A DNA stretch of 53,278 nucleotides, taken from contig JAGWGW010000007.1 in assembly GCA_028867135.1 (NCBI GenBank), positions 1 to 53,278 of the forward strand. Reading direction: 5' to 3'. The stretch comes from Microcaldota archaeon. GTDB lineage: Archaea > Micrarchaeota > Micrarchaeia > Micrarchaeales > CABMGC01. The notes under the pieces were generated by a model. It saw nothing but the letters and a program-made list of their open reading frames with translations, had not been told where the DNA came from and did not search any database. A program made the position numbers and the translations under genes. Shown in pieces: positions 15,263 through 24,122 of the stretch (position 1 is the first letter of the stretch; each line of letters opens with the position of its first letter).

Positions 15263-16552
15263 TCATGCTGCTTTCAGCTTCCTGCGAGGCTGCTCCCTGA
15301 GGGCGTTTTTCAGTTCGGCAGACGTCCTGCATCCGAAGCTTGATGCGTAAAGTTTAAGCATGCGCTCGCCGAAGTCGCCGCCCGCCTCCTTCCTCGCATC
15401 CCTGTATCCTTCCAGGAATCCCCTCATCGCATCCGGGCTGTTGTCCCTTATCGCCGGAAGGCCCACTGCATGGTTGGTGAACTGGCTGACAAGGCGCACC
15501 CTATCCCCAGCGCTCGCGTACATCCTGCCGTATTCCAGAAACCCGCTTTCAACAAGCAGCAGCTTTGACAGCCCTTCAAGCAACCGCGGACCTGCAACGA
15601 TCTCCCTCCTTGCATTTGCGATCATTTCGCCTCCTGCCTTCCTCACCGCTGCAGAAATAAGCCTCCTGCTCTCAGCGTCGTCCCTGAAGGCGAGAATCAG
15701 GTCGTTGAAGTCCATGGGGGCCAGTTCCGAGAGGCGCTCAGACTTCCCGATGCCCCTTGCCATGCGGTGGAACCTTTCCATCATCCCGTAGATCGCATCC
15801 TCTCCGAACGAGTTCAGCACCATCTCAGACAATCGTGAGACGATCTCGCCCACGGACGATAGCATGCCGTTGACGATGCGCACCCTCGATGCCGCAAAGT
15901 GCTGCGCAAGGAACGGGATATGCGATGCGCCTGCAAGCACGACCGCAGAATCGCTATGCCTTAGTGCTTCCTCGATCCTGTTCTTCATGTATGCGTTCCT
16001 CGCCTTGTCGTGCAGCCTTGAAAGAGCCACGTCAAAGGCCGCAAGCGCGAACATCTCGAGCGCATTCCTGCCGCTGGGTTTCTCGTAGAACCTGTTCTCC
16101 GCGTCGATGACCAGCTGAACTGAAGCTTCCACTGCGAGCGCAGCATACATGTAGCTTGCGTCTATGAACTCCACCTTCGCACCGTTCCTCTTTGCGAACC
16201 TGGCAAGCTTCAGGCTTGCATAAGGCTCGCCGCGGTTCTCGCCATTCATGAATATGTCATTCACGAACAGGGATATGCTCCTGTTGGACATGCTGTCCAG
16301 CGCATTCCTCAGCTCTTCGAAGCGCGCGTTGGTGACCTCTATCGCATTGTTCCCGTAAAGCGATATGTCCGCGCATAGGTACGGCATCTCGACGCAGAAC
16401 GAGACGCCTCCCCTCTGTATCACCTGCTTCACATACGAAATGTCAGAAGAAGCCAGCTCGACGGAATGGAGAAGGGGCAGGAAATGTATCTGCTTGTCCT
16501 CAAGGCCGTCCACAGCGCCGTTGCCGGATCCGTGCATAGCAGATTCTGCCAT
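15263..16552 (-). CDS. hypothetical protein, weak TraB/PrgY-like resemblance
   Basis: The 429-residue protein is soluble. Its central part, RNAYMKNRIEEALRHSDSAVVLAGASHIPFLAQHF, resembles the TraB/PrgY pattern in which an R-N/D-x-x-M-x-x-x-I helix precedes a strand and a G-A-x-H-x-x-G-I/L segment. Its first part (HFLPLLHSVELASSDISYVKQVIQ) could be the family's N-terminal GxxH-type strand in degraded form. That family is linked to pheromone shutdown in bacteria but has no known enzymatic activity in archaea. It may also be lineage-specific. It lies directly tail to tail with the HD gene. Confidence 0.45.
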   Translation of the reverse strand: MAESAMHGSGNGAVDGLEDKQIHFLPLLHSVELASSDISYVKQVIQRGGVSFCVEMPYLCADISLYGNNAIEVTNARFEELRNALDSMSNRSISLFVNDIFMNGENRGEPYASLKLARFAKRNGAKVEFIDASYMYAALAVEASVQLVIDAENRFYEKPSGRNALEMFALAAFDVALSRLHDKARNAYMKNRIEEALRHSDSAVVLAGASHIPFLAQHFAASRVRIVNGMLSSVGEIVSRLSEMVLNSFGEDAIYGMMERFHRMARGIGKSERLSELAPMDFNDLILAFRDDAESRRLISAAVRKAGGEMIANARREIVAGPRLLEGLSKLLLVESGFLEYGRMYASAGDRVRLVSQFTNHAVGLPAIRDNSPDAMRGFLEGYRDARKEAGGDFGERMLKLYASSFGCRTSAELKNALREQPRRKLKAA

Positions 16553-16616
16553 TATATCCTTCTTAAGCCTTTTGTCTGAACGCCGGGCCAGTCAGCGCGG
16601 CAAAATCACAACAGCC

Positions 16617-17015
16617 CTACCTGCATGCGCTCCTGATCTCCGAACCGTACAATTCGTAAGGCCTGTCTTTCCTGTCCTTGAAGGTTGTGACAATCACGTA
16701 TTTGCCAGAATCCTCCTTTGCAGGCCTGGCTGCGACGCCAAAGACATGGTTCCCCATCAGCCTCCTGTACTCCACTGTCTTAGGATCCGTGCTGTGCTGC
16801 TCCATAGGCTTCCTAAGCACCGCCTTTATCTCCCTCTTCGATATGCCGTACTGTTTCATCCTGTCCTTTGCATGGTGTGTCAATGCTATCCGTATCCTGC
16901 CTCTCCTCAGTCCTGTAAGAGCGTCCAAGGTAATGGAGACGCTACTCCTGAACACGGTTCCAAGCTCTCCCGCATGCAGTTGCCCTGCAACCTTCTCCAG
17001 CCTCAACATCTCCAT
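16617..17015 (-). CDS. DUF4258-type protein
   Basis: The 132-residue protein has the DUF4258 signature LTHHAKDRMKQYGISKREIKAVLRKP, then a strand region with YRRLMGNHVFGVAARPAKEDSGKYVIVTTF and a C-terminal strand. The domain belongs to the wide RelE/BrnT-like small-toxin group, though many solitary members are not proven toxins. The first 40 residues are not part of the domain. No antitoxin candidate adjoins it. TATA (ATTATATACG, about 17040-17049) lies 25-34 bases before this ATG, so I keep the extended N-terminus. Confidence 0.65.
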   Translation of the reverse strand: MEMLRLEKVAGQLHAGELGTVFRSSVSITLDALTGLRRGRIRIALTHHAKDRMKQYGISKREIKAVLRKPMEQHSTDPKTVEYRRLMGNHVFGVAARPAKEDSGKYVIVTTFKDRKDRPYELYGSEIRSACR

Positions 17016-17135
17016 AAACAGGAATATGCGGACTCAACACGTATATAATCCTTGTCATACTTGGCATCCTTCGTCTTGGAGCGTATCCCCGCAATGCTTT
17101 AAATACCAGGAAAATCTGAAGCGTATCAGGTTTTC

Positions 17136-17921
17136 ATGAAAGTCAAGACAGACGGGAACCTGAAGGCGTTCCTTAATATGTACCCCCAGATGACGCTGGA
17201 CGAGAGGGTAGCTGCTGCAAGGGGCCTCAGGCAGGACAGCCCCATCGAGATGTGGGAGAGCCTCGCAAGCGACGATTCATCAGTTACAAGGCGCATAGTC
17301 GCGTCCAAATCCTTCATATCCGAGCACCTCAGGAAGCATCTGGAGAATGACGACATGAGGCAGGTCAGGAAGGAGGCGCTCAGGACAAGGGAGTTCCAGA
17401 TGGAGGTCAAGGCAGCGGACCTTGCGGTACTGCTCCAGAGGAGCAGCGAATCAAAGGACGATGCGTTTAGCAACGTAACCTCAAAGGTCGCGATAACTAT
17501 CGGCAGCGCAACATCTGCAGTAGGTACTACGCTTGTTGGAATAGGCGCATACTACATGTTCAAGAACGGCGTAGCTACGCCCCATGAAGGGAACATGATG
17601 ACAGCAGGCACTATCTTCTTCTCCGCAGGCTCCTTCACGGTGTACAAAAGCGCAGAGATCCTCAGGCGGACAAGGCACAGGCTCTCAGACTACCTCAGGG
17701 CATCGATGAAGATCAAGGAATGGAACAGGGAATCCAAGCACCTGCACAGCGAGGCAAAGAGGCTCAACAGGCAGCTTGAGTGCGCAGTGCCAATGGCGCT
17801 CTACAAGGATAGCCAATGGTTCGCAGTCGAAAGGATCGAGAGGGAACTGGACAGCGTCAACGAGCAGATAACTGAGCGCGCAATCATATCGGTCAGGGCC
17901 AAGGAGATCGCAAGACTCTAG
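17136..17921 (+). CDS. hypothetical protein with two central membrane helices
   Basis: The 261-residue protein has three parts. The N-terminal 100 residues are helical, with repeat-like DLERVAAARG and SVTRRIVASKSFISEHL patterns. Two hydrophobic segments follow at about 112-133 (VAITIGSATSAVGTTLVGIGAYYMF) and 148-165 (MMTAGTIFFSAGSFTVY). The C-terminal 95 residues are a charged coiled-coil-like helix pair. It probably sits in the membrane with both ends inside. No family is recognised. TATA (CTTTAAATAC, 17098-17107) is about 33 bases upstream. Confidence 0.58.
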   Translation: MKVKTDGNLKAFLNMYPQMTLDERVAAARGLRQDSPIEMWESLASDDSSVTRRIVASKSFISEHLRKHLENDDMRQVRKEALRTREFQMEVKAADLAVLLQRSSESKDDAFSNVTSKVAITIGSATSAVGTTLVGIGAYYMFKNGVATPHEGNMMTAGTIFFSAGSFTVYKSAEILRRTRHRLSDYLRASMKIKEWNRESKHLHSEAKRLNRQLECAVPMALYKDSQWFAVERIERELDSVNEQITERAIISVRAKEIARL

Positions 17922-18057
17922 TGTAAATCAAGCAGATATAACATCACACGAAATGGCATGTCAATACTGATTGAGAACGGTAAGCGGGCTAGAGGACAGG
18001 CTTGGCAGACTCCTCGGGAGGCGGTTCCGAAACGACGGTAATTAATGACTTATACAG

Positions 18058-18807
18058 TTATTTGACAGCGTTCGTATCCTTTCTGATTATAGCTATATAT
18101 TCGCCATTGGCCCAGTATCTAGGATCGTTTATGAATCTGACTGCTTTCCATCCCGTACCCTTGAGTATTTGCTTCATCTCATTTCTGGAAACATAAAGAT
18201 AATCGTACCAATCTGTACAGTACTGCATGAACCTTATCCTTATCCTAAGCTGGCCCGGCATCCTGCCTTTATTGGCGTTTGCCTTATGGTATACAAAATG
18301 CACAAGATTGTCTGTTATATATGGGTCTCTGGTTTCCGCTATTATCGTACCTTTATCTGAGGTTATCCTATACATCTCTTTGAGGAGCGTTTTTGCCTTA
18401 TTGAAGCCACCAAGCAGGCCGAAGTTGTTTCCGAACATTATAATCGAATCAAAAGAGCCTTTTCCAAGCTTAGGAATGTCCTCTATCCCCATGAGTCTGG
18501 CGTTTTTTACTCCGCGCAATCTGCAGACCTTTATTGCAAGCGGCGAAGTGTCTATGCTAAGACCGCCAAAGCCTCTTTTCTGGAGATGCAGCCCTACCCT
18601 TCCTGCACCACATCCTATGTCGAGGAACCTCCCTTTGGCGTATCCTATTGCTTCTTTCTCGTGCTTTGCCCAATCATTGTAGTCTGAGAAATAAGATTTG
18701 GCTCCTGCATCTACATTGACATATCCGTCGCTGCGCTCTACAACTTTGAAATTTAGAAGACCCTTGTAATAGTTCCAGATCAGGTGACCTTGCGTGTCAT
18801 TATCCAC
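18058..18807 (-). CDS. class I SAM-dependent methyltransferase
   Basis: The 249-residue protein has the Rossmann methyltransferase core. Motif I is GRFLDIGCGAGRVGLHL (about residues 59-75). The acidic end of strand beta-2 follows at LSIDTSPLAIKVCRLRG, and motif IV is at GSFDSIIMFGNNFGLLGG. The acceptor cannot be predicted; small-molecule or lipid methylation is common for this form (methyltransf_25/11 type). It begins with GTG (18807), as no ATG fits. A perfect dyad stands between the TATA box and the start, suggesting regulation. Confidence 0.8.
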   Translation of the reverse strand: MDNDTQGHLIWNYYKGLLNFKVVERSDGYVNVDAGAKSYFSDYNDWAKHEKEAIGYAKGRFLDIGCGAGRVGLHLQKRGFGGLSIDTSPLAIKVCRLRGVKNARLMGIEDIPKLGKGSFDSIIMFGNNFGLLGGFNKAKTLLKEMYRITSDKGTIIAETRDPYITDNLVHFVYHKANANKGRMPGQLRIRIRFMQYCTDWYDYLYVSRNEMKQILKGTGWKAVRFINDPRYWANGEYIAIIRKDTNAVK

Positions 18808-18830
18808 TAAACCATCGGTTTTACTCCACT

Positions 18831-18847
18831 AATCCTTAATAAGGATT
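18831..18847. promoter_or_regulatory. 17-base operator dyad before the methyltransferase gene
   Basis: AATCCTTA-A-TAAGGATT is a perfect inverted repeat. It lies just downstream of the minus-strand TATA box CCTTTAAAAT (18851-18860), where a bound repressor would block polymerase. Its 8-base arms are the size expected for a dimeric helix-turn-helix protein. The regulator is not identified; the tandem Lrp protein encoded next door is a candidate. Confidence 0.55.
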
Positions 18848-18988
18848 ACTATTTTAAAGGTTGTTTTTGAAAGTTATTTAGTACATCAGGTTTACTAGGA
18901 GCGTATTAACATGGATGGTGCATACTAAATCAGAATCGGTCGGATAACTGTAGATTCATCTCTGTCTTTTTCTCTTCGATTTGCACAT

Positions 18989-20374
18989 TTATTCATACAT
19001 AGCTAATGCTTTTGGCTTTATCTTCCCGAATTCTAGGAGAAGTTTATACTGTCTTGAGTAATCTGCATCAAATCGTCTGTAGCACAGAGAACCGGTTACG
19101 ATGTCTGTTACCACTAGGTTCTTCACAATACTTCCTTTGAGTTCCTCTTCTATGTTGGTGGCGACCTTATCTAGATATCCTTCTTTCATAACTGGTAGTA
19201 ACATTATTGCACCGTTTGGTGCACCTATGTTACCACTAAGGCTGTATTTATTTGCTATATTACCGTATTCCATGATATCGAAAAGATATTTGTACCGATT
19301 CTCTTGTATTTCTTTGTAGTATATATTTGTCACAATAATTATACCAATATATTTTATGTCAAGATTCGACATGGAGATGGTGGGCCTAGCTATTATTCCT
19401 CTATTTTTTAGGTTTTGATACGTATATCTTGAAGTTCCTTTATTTAACTTATATTCTTCGTCGATATCGGTAAAGTTGATATTACTATTATCATTTAGTT
19501 CTCTAAGGAGCATAAATTCTCTAGGTCTTAATTGTTCTTTATCTATTCGTGGAGTTTCTTCTGTTCGATGCCATATTCTTTCTTTTAAAACGTCTTCTAA
19601 GAAGCGATTTCTTAGGGGCAGGAAAGATGAGATCTGTGCAAAATACGTTAAGGTCCATTGTGCTTTGTAATCCTTGAATGGACTTTTTGATCTTAACTTT
19701 ACTAGATTGTCATGTGCTCTCAGAGGATCTTCGTCTACTATGTGCATTACAACATCATATTCACCTTTTGTTATAGCTGCAAACTGAATTCTGGGGTTAT
19801 CGCCAATTACCTTTTTCAATTCCTCTGCAGTTAGGGATGCTTCCTCAAATTTTATCAGAACAAGATATTGTATATAACCGAGCTTTTCTATGTCTATTTC
19901 GAGTATATATTTTATGCCTAGCTTCTCTTCCAAGCTTTTAATCCTAGAATAGGCAGTTTGTTCATTTAAGCCCACCATCTTTGCTAGCTTAGGTATAGGT
20001 ATCCTCGCATTCATGCTTAGTGCTGTCAAAATTTTTAGATCGATAGCTGTTGCAGTTAGATGCTGCTCTTCAGCCATTATGTCTTGCTCTTTCTTCTCCT
20101 CCCAGATTATCTTGCCGCCATGTTCTGCGATGATTGCCTTGGCATTCTCAAAATCGCCATTCGCTGATAATTTTTTCTTTACGAATAAACCATCTTCAGT
20201 TATCTTACCAAGGTATTCAGAAATCGTTTTGTTCTTGCCCTTTTCCTTAAGCCACATTCCACGCTCTTTGTAAACGTAATACCTTCCTTTTATCAGTTTG
20301 AGGTCTAAGCGAGGAGGGTATTTCTTCTTGAGGTTTTCAAAGACCTCAAGAACTTTGGGAGGAAACTGTTTCAT
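18989..20374 (-). CDS. tandem Lrp/AsnC-like transcription regulator, paralogue of 4356-5867
   Basis: The 461-residue protein aligns through its length with the protein at 4356-5867. It has an N-terminal YYVYKERGMWLKEKGKNKTI..YLGKITEDGLF segment, then a first AsnC-type helix-turn-helix (KILTALSMNARIPIPKLAKMVGLNEQTAYSRIKSLEEKLGI). Next come a RAM-like sensor with IQFAAITKGEYDVVMHI and a second helix-turn-helix plus sensor. The two end alike with VVTDI(V/M)x-G-(S/T)-LCYRR(F/Y)D. Its DNA is clearly more AT-rich than its paralogue's, so it was either acquired or has drifted. The upstream region holds ATTTAAATAAAT (TATA, about 20390-20401) and the ACTT...AAGT motif, perhaps for autoregulation. Confidence 0.68.
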   Translation of the reverse strand: MKQFPPKVLEVFENLKKKYPPRLDLKLIKGRYYVYKERGMWLKEKGKNKTISEYLGKITEDGLFVKKKLSANGDFENAKAIIAEHGGKIIWEEKKEQDIMAEEQHLTATAIDLKILTALSMNARIPIPKLAKMVGLNEQTAYSRIKSLEEKLGIKYILEIDIEKLGYIQYLVLIKFEEASLTAEELKKVIGDNPRIQFAAITKGEYDVVMHIVDEDPLRAHDNLVKLRSKSPFKDYKAQWTLTYFAQISSFLPLRNRFLEDVLKERIWHRTEETPRIDKEQLRPREFMLLRELNDNSNINFTDIDEEYKLNKGTSRYTYQNLKNRGIIARPTISMSNLDIKYIGIIIVTNIYYKEIQENRYKYLFDIMEYGNIANKYSLSGNIGAPNGAIMLLPVMKEGYLDKVATNIEEELKGSIVKNLVVTDIVTGSLCYRRFDADYSRQYKLLLEFGKIKPKALAMYE

Positions 20375-20557
20375 ACTTTAATTAATGTAAGTCTATTTAT
20401 TTAAATATTACGTTATATTTTCTATTTAATAAAGTGATGAATTAATAAAGAATTTATAAATAACGCTCTTATTTAACGGACATATGCTCGGACACATATA
20501 TTTCTAATGTTATCCTTAAATAGAGGAAGTGTCACATACTTCTTTCGGAGGATTGGA

Positions 20558-20749
20558 ATGGGATCTAATAACCAAACCCAACTTTCTATTTCTGCTTTGA
20601 TGCCTAGACCCATTCAATCGTCCAAGCGTATGGTACCCAACAACCCAACCAGCCATACGCATCTTTATACTTGTTTCATATGCAGGGAAATGTCATACGT
20701 CAACCCTGCAGACTTTCTTTGGCATATACAGACGTGCGGTAAAGAGTAA
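20558..20749 (+). CDS. small protein with a C-terminal C2HC zinc finger
   Basis: The 63-residue protein has a flexible, polar N-terminus and ends with a zinc-finger-like CFICREMSYVNPADFLWHIQTCGKE (two Cys, then His and Cys spaced as in C2HC fingers). Such small fingers usually bind DNA, RNA or protein. I use the ATG at 20558. A ribosome site GGAGG lies 6 bases before it, while the ATG at 20507 has neither a ribosome site nor a suitable TATA position. It is followed 22 bases later by the next gene. Confidence 0.6.
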   Translation: MGSNNQTQLSISALMPRPIQSSKRMVPNNPTSHTHLYTCFICREMSYVNPADFLWHIQTCGKE

Positions 20750-20771
20750 ATAGCGTATCAGGGATGGGAAG

Positions 20772-21044
20772 GTGAATGCGAAAAACAATAGAGGTACTGT
20801 GAGGAAGGCGAGCCTGCACAGGCTCTTCTTCATAAAGCCAGGGGCTTCGGACAGCATAGAGGATGCTGTTGAGAGGCTGCTGAAGGTAAGGGATATAACC
20901 GAGGTGCTTATCTCTGAAGGTGATTACGGATTGGTCGTGAAAGCATGCCATGTTGAAGGAGAGGATCAACTCAAAGAATACCTATCGAAGAACTTCAAGG
21001 GAAGGTTCGGCGAAGCCGTATGCTATTATGCGTATAGCAGGTAA
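20772..21044 (+). CDS. stand-alone Lrp/RAM-like sensor protein
   Basis: The 90-residue protein resembles the effector-binding (RAM) domain of Lrp/AsnC without a helix-turn-helix: a strand VRKASLHRLFFIKPG, a helix SIEDAVERLLKVRDI, then the G-D-Y-D/G-L-V-V pattern in VLISEGDYGLVVKACH and a final helix and strand. RAM domains form dimers and octamers and bind amino acids, so this could modulate the tandem Lrp proteins. It starts with GTG, preceded by a GGGAAGG ribosome-binding stretch. It is probably co-transcribed with the zinc-finger gene. Confidence 0.55.
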   Translation: MNAKNNRGTVRKASLHRLFFIKPGASDSIEDAVERLLKVRDITEVLISEGDYGLVVKACHVEGEDQLKEYLSKNFKGRFGEAVCYYAYSR

Positions 21045-21049
21045 GAAAA

Positions 21050-22093
21050 TCAGGCTGCCATCTTCATCCTTGTCGCTACCTTCTCTACTCTTCTGTAGTC
21101 TTCCTTCCTGAGGAACTGCCTCATCTGCGGAAGGTCCCTCTGCAGCTCTTTCCATTGGTCCTGCTGCTTTCTTGAATAGTACGTCATCGCGTCTGCATCA
21201 GACCTGATGCCCATCACGGCCTGCTTCTCGCCTTCCGTAAGGCTTCCGTTGTACCTGAACCTCAGCGAATAGAAGTAGTCCTTCAATGAATTCATGCTGC
21301 TTATCGCCCTGAGCAGCGTGTACCTTGACAGGGACAGCGACGCGTCTGCGCTCAATGTTCCGCTCATGTCCGTATCCGATCTTCTCAACTGGTTCAGTGC
21401 ATCCACGAGCAGCTCTGCCTGCCAGCGCCTCTCGAAGCTCCTTACAGTGGCCACCTGGCTCGCATCCACGCCGTTGGCATTGAGGTCCCTGGCCACGGGC
21501 CTTACATATAGGGGCAGCAGGACTATAACGTAGTCGGAGGTTCTGCCGTCCTGCATCATCTCCGACGCGTTCGCCGTGATCGTGCGCTCCTTTATCCTGA
21601 ATATGTTCTTGAACCTGTCGTAGACGCTGTACATCATCGCCTTGAGCTCGCCGAACTCCGCGCCCATCAGCACCTTGCCCATGAACTGGCTTTGCAGCAC
21701 GCTCAGCTTGCCGCTGTAGTATGAATAGTCAAGGTCCGTCAGGTCGACGGCCTTCTCATCGGACCCGTGCATGCCTATAGGGTACACTTTCCTTACAATG
21801 CCCTGCCTTTTCAGCATGTCGAGCATCTCAAGCTGGCTTGAAAGCAGCTCAACAGCCTCCTGCGGCACGCCGAGCCCGCTCACGAACTCCGCTATCTCCT
21901 TGTCAAGGTGCCTTCTAGAGCTTCCTATGACCTTGTCGAGGAACCATCGTGTCTCATTGTTGTTGGCAAGGTCGTACGCTATCGACACTCCATGGCTTGC
22001 CTCTTCCTTGATGTGGCCCTTCAGCCCTGCCTCTCCGATAGGCCCATCCTCAAGTGATAGCACGAACGCCTTCTTCGCGGTTCCCATATCCAA
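21050..22093 (-). CDS. hypothetical soluble protein
   Basis: The 347-residue protein is helical, highly charged and lacks membrane segments. It has an N-terminal strand (KKAFVLSLEDGPIGEAG), a middle domain with YVIVLLPLYVRPVARDL and a C-terminal helical bundle ending MRQFLRKEDYRRVEKVATRMKM. No motif is recognised. It lies convergent to the RAM-like gene with a 5-base gap and upstream of a small charged protein on the same strand. Confidence 0.55.
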   Translation of the reverse strand: MDMGTAKKAFVLSLEDGPIGEAGLKGHIKEEASHGVSIAYDLANNNETRWFLDKVIGSSRRHLDKEIAEFVSGLGVPQEAVELLSSQLEMLDMLKRQGIVRKVYPIGMHGSDEKAVDLTDLDYSYYSGKLSVLQSQFMGKVLMGAEFGELKAMMYSVYDRFKNIFRIKERTITANASEMMQDGRTSDYVIVLLPLYVRPVARDLNANGVDASQVATVRSFERRWQAELLVDALNQLRRSDTDMSGTLSADASLSLSRYTLLRAISSMNSLKDYFYSLRFRYNGSLTEGEKQAVMGIRSDADAMTYYSRKQQDQWKELQRDLPQMRQFLRKEDYRRVEKVATRMKMAA

Positions 22094-22158
22094 CGCTTGC
22101 CTTGTGAATTGTTCAGCTATTTAAGCCTTATCTGTAGTTTCTGCAATGTGATGGCCGC

Positions 22159-22425
22159 CTATCCGCGCAGTGCAGCGCCATTTCCCTTTCCGTTCCTGTG
22201 CGCCCCATTGAGCGCGCTGGCTTTCGACAGGTCAGAGAGTATCGCTGCCCTCGAATCGTTGAACTGCTCTGTGCCGATGTGCCCTTTCCTCAGTTGCCCG
22301 TCGAGAGACGCGAGGGCCTCTGCGGCCTTAGAGACAGCCTGCGCTCCGAGCCCCGGATATGCGCCTTGAAGATTCCTCTCGTATTCGCCTATCCTGTGCT
22401 CGTAATTCTCCAATGTTGCGTTCAT
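22159..22425 (-). CDS. small charged helical protein
   Basis: The 88-residue protein is predicted to be helical (NYEHRIGEYERNLQGAYPGL, then AQAVSKAAEALASLDGQLRKGHIG) with a Gly/Asn/Arg-rich tail (NGAHRNGKGNGAALRG). No family is recognised. It sits 65 bases upstream of the 21050-22093 gene on the same strand, so the two may share a transcript. Confidence 0.5.
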   Translation of the reverse strand: MNATLENYEHRIGEYERNLQGAYPGLGAQAVSKAAEALASLDGQLRKGHIGTEQFNDSRAAILSDLSKASALNGAHRNGKGNGAALRG

Positions 22426-22499
22426 CCAATCCCGGTAATACTTATCATGGAGTTCTTTTTAAGCTATTCTATAATCAGCCTGAAAGGAAAGGATCGGTC

Positions 22500-24065
22500 T
22501 CATTCATACGTGTGTATCCTCCTGTACGCGAACGGCCTGAACTTCACGCCCTTGCCAGTGTAGAACTCCTCGAAGAACTCAAGGAAGTTGAGCCTCACGC
22601 TCTGTATGGCTCCCTCAAGGGTGCTGAGCGCCATGTTGAGCGCGTGCAGGATGACGAACACCACAAGGTACAGCAGGAAGACCCCTATTCCGGAGCCTAT
22701 GTCAGGCGTGAACGCGTCGTTGATCACCGACGCTATGAGCACGCTTGCGAAGCCGAACCCCATTATCCTGACGTAGCTTATGGGATAGACTATCATGTCT
22801 ATGAGCCTGCCCCATTGCGCAGAGTTGATGAGCACCAGCAGGAATATGGAGACCAGAGAAAGGGCAGCGCTCTCTATAGCCATGCTCGCGCTGACCGCAT
22901 GGAACAGCAGCCCTGCTACAGCAACCGTTCCGGATATCAGGGTCATCAGCAGCATGAGCTTCGCGGCCGCATAGCCAAACCTGCGTCTCCTTATGTTGTT
23001 CCATATCCCAAGGCATAGGCCTATGCTCATCTGCGCTATGCCTATCAGTATCGATACCGTTATGACGGTGTGGACGTTGTTCGCCCAGTCGAATGCCTTG
23101 AACGACGGGAATATGTACTTGTCTACGGGGAAGCCGAAGAACTGGTCGTTGAAGATCCCGAATATTATCGTGAATATCGATGCAAGCAGCCATATGTTCG
23201 CCATGTTGTGCAGCAGGCCCTGCTTCTCGGTCCTTCTTGCTATGAATATCGACAGGAGCAGCGACACGACGCCGTATCCTGCGTCGCTTACCATTAGCCC
23301 GTACAGTATCGGGAAGGATATCATCAGGAACCATGCGGGGTTCACCTCGTCGCTCCTCGGGGTCGAGTACAGGCTCACCAGGTAGTCGAAGGAGCCGAGC
23401 AGCTCGGGCACGCGGTAGTACGTGGGCTGCTCCTCCTTTGTGCGCACGTGCTCTATCGAATACCTGCCTGAGACCGCTGCCTTCAGCTTTTCCCTCAGCT
23501 CCTTCTCATCCCGCGCAGGCATCCAGCCCTCTATTATGCACGTGTCCTTGGTCCTCTTGAACATGAGGAACGCCTCGGCCCTGGCTGTCTCTATCTCCAG
23601 CATCTCCTTAAGACACGAGAGCCTTGAATAGTGCTTGCTGCTTATCTCATCGAGCTCGTTGGCAATCCCCTTCAGCTCGACCTTGTAGCCTTTAGGATCC
23701 TCCTCCCCTTTCAGCTCCGCCTCCCCTATCTTGTCCTCAAGCTCTTTTCTGTCGGAATCCAGCTCCTGTATCCTTCCTATGGCATCCATCTCCTTGCCAG
23801 CGGCCCTGATCAGCTTCTCCCGCTCCATGTGCCTCATGCGGTAAACAGGCCTCTTAGGCAGCGCAGCCACGGCCCCTCCGACCAGCGAAAGCAGCCTTGG
23901 CAGTACCTCGTAATAATCCGTGCCCTCGTCATCAGGAAGGTTCAGCGCGCTCTTCCTGAAGTCGACCGTGCCGAGCTTCTGCAGCAGGGCAACGGCCCTG
24001 TCCCTGTCCCTTCTCAGCAGGATGATTCTGATTCTTCGCATCGGTTCAGGATACAGCAATGACAT
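22500..24065 (-). CDS. atpI: V/A-type ATP synthase subunit I
   Basis: Subunit I (homologous to eukaryotic subunit a) forms the proton or sodium path of the V/A-ATPase stator. The 521-residue protein has the family's N-terminal cytoplasmic part (PEPMRRIRIILLRRDRDRAVALLQKLGTVDF), a coiled coil at about 100-160, and EGWMPARDEKELREKL. Next comes the membrane part with LMVSDAGYGVVSLLLSIF and the conserved arginine region SYVRIMGFGFASVLIASVIN. It ends LEFFEEFYTGKGVKFRPF, the family's typical finish. It is shorter than most homologues (about 620-700 residues), mainly in the soluble part. No other ATPase gene lies in the window, so the operon is split. Confidence 0.88.
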   Translation of the reverse strand: MSLLYPEPMRRIRIILLRRDRDRAVALLQKLGTVDFRKSALNLPDDEGTDYYEVLPRLLSLVGGAVAALPKRPVYRMRHMEREKLIRAAGKEMDAIGRIQELDSDRKELEDKIGEAELKGEEDPKGYKVELKGIANELDEISSKHYSRLSCLKEMLEIETARAEAFLMFKRTKDTCIIEGWMPARDEKELREKLKAAVSGRYSIEHVRTKEEQPTYYRVPELLGSFDYLVSLYSTPRSDEVNPAWFLMISFPILYGLMVSDAGYGVVSLLLSIFIARRTEKQGLLHNMANIWLLASIFTIIFGIFNDQFFGFPVDKYIFPSFKAFDWANNVHTVITVSILIGIAQMSIGLCLGIWNNIRRRRFGYAAAKLMLLMTLISGTVAVAGLLFHAVSASMAIESAALSLVSIFLLVLINSAQWGRLIDMIVYPISYVRIMGFGFASVLIASVINDAFTPDIGSGIGVFLLYLVVFVILHALNMALSTLEGAIQSVRLNFLEFFEEFYTGKGVKFRPFAYRRIHTYE

Positions 24066-24122
24066 GTATAGTCTATTATACTGTCTTTTCGGTATTTAAA
24101 TACGCAAAGGAGCGGCTGCGGG

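Noticed and set aside
22359-23334. Frames in and opposite the ATPase subunit I gene
   Set aside because: They are His/Arg-rich shadows; the subunit I frame alone carries family motifs.
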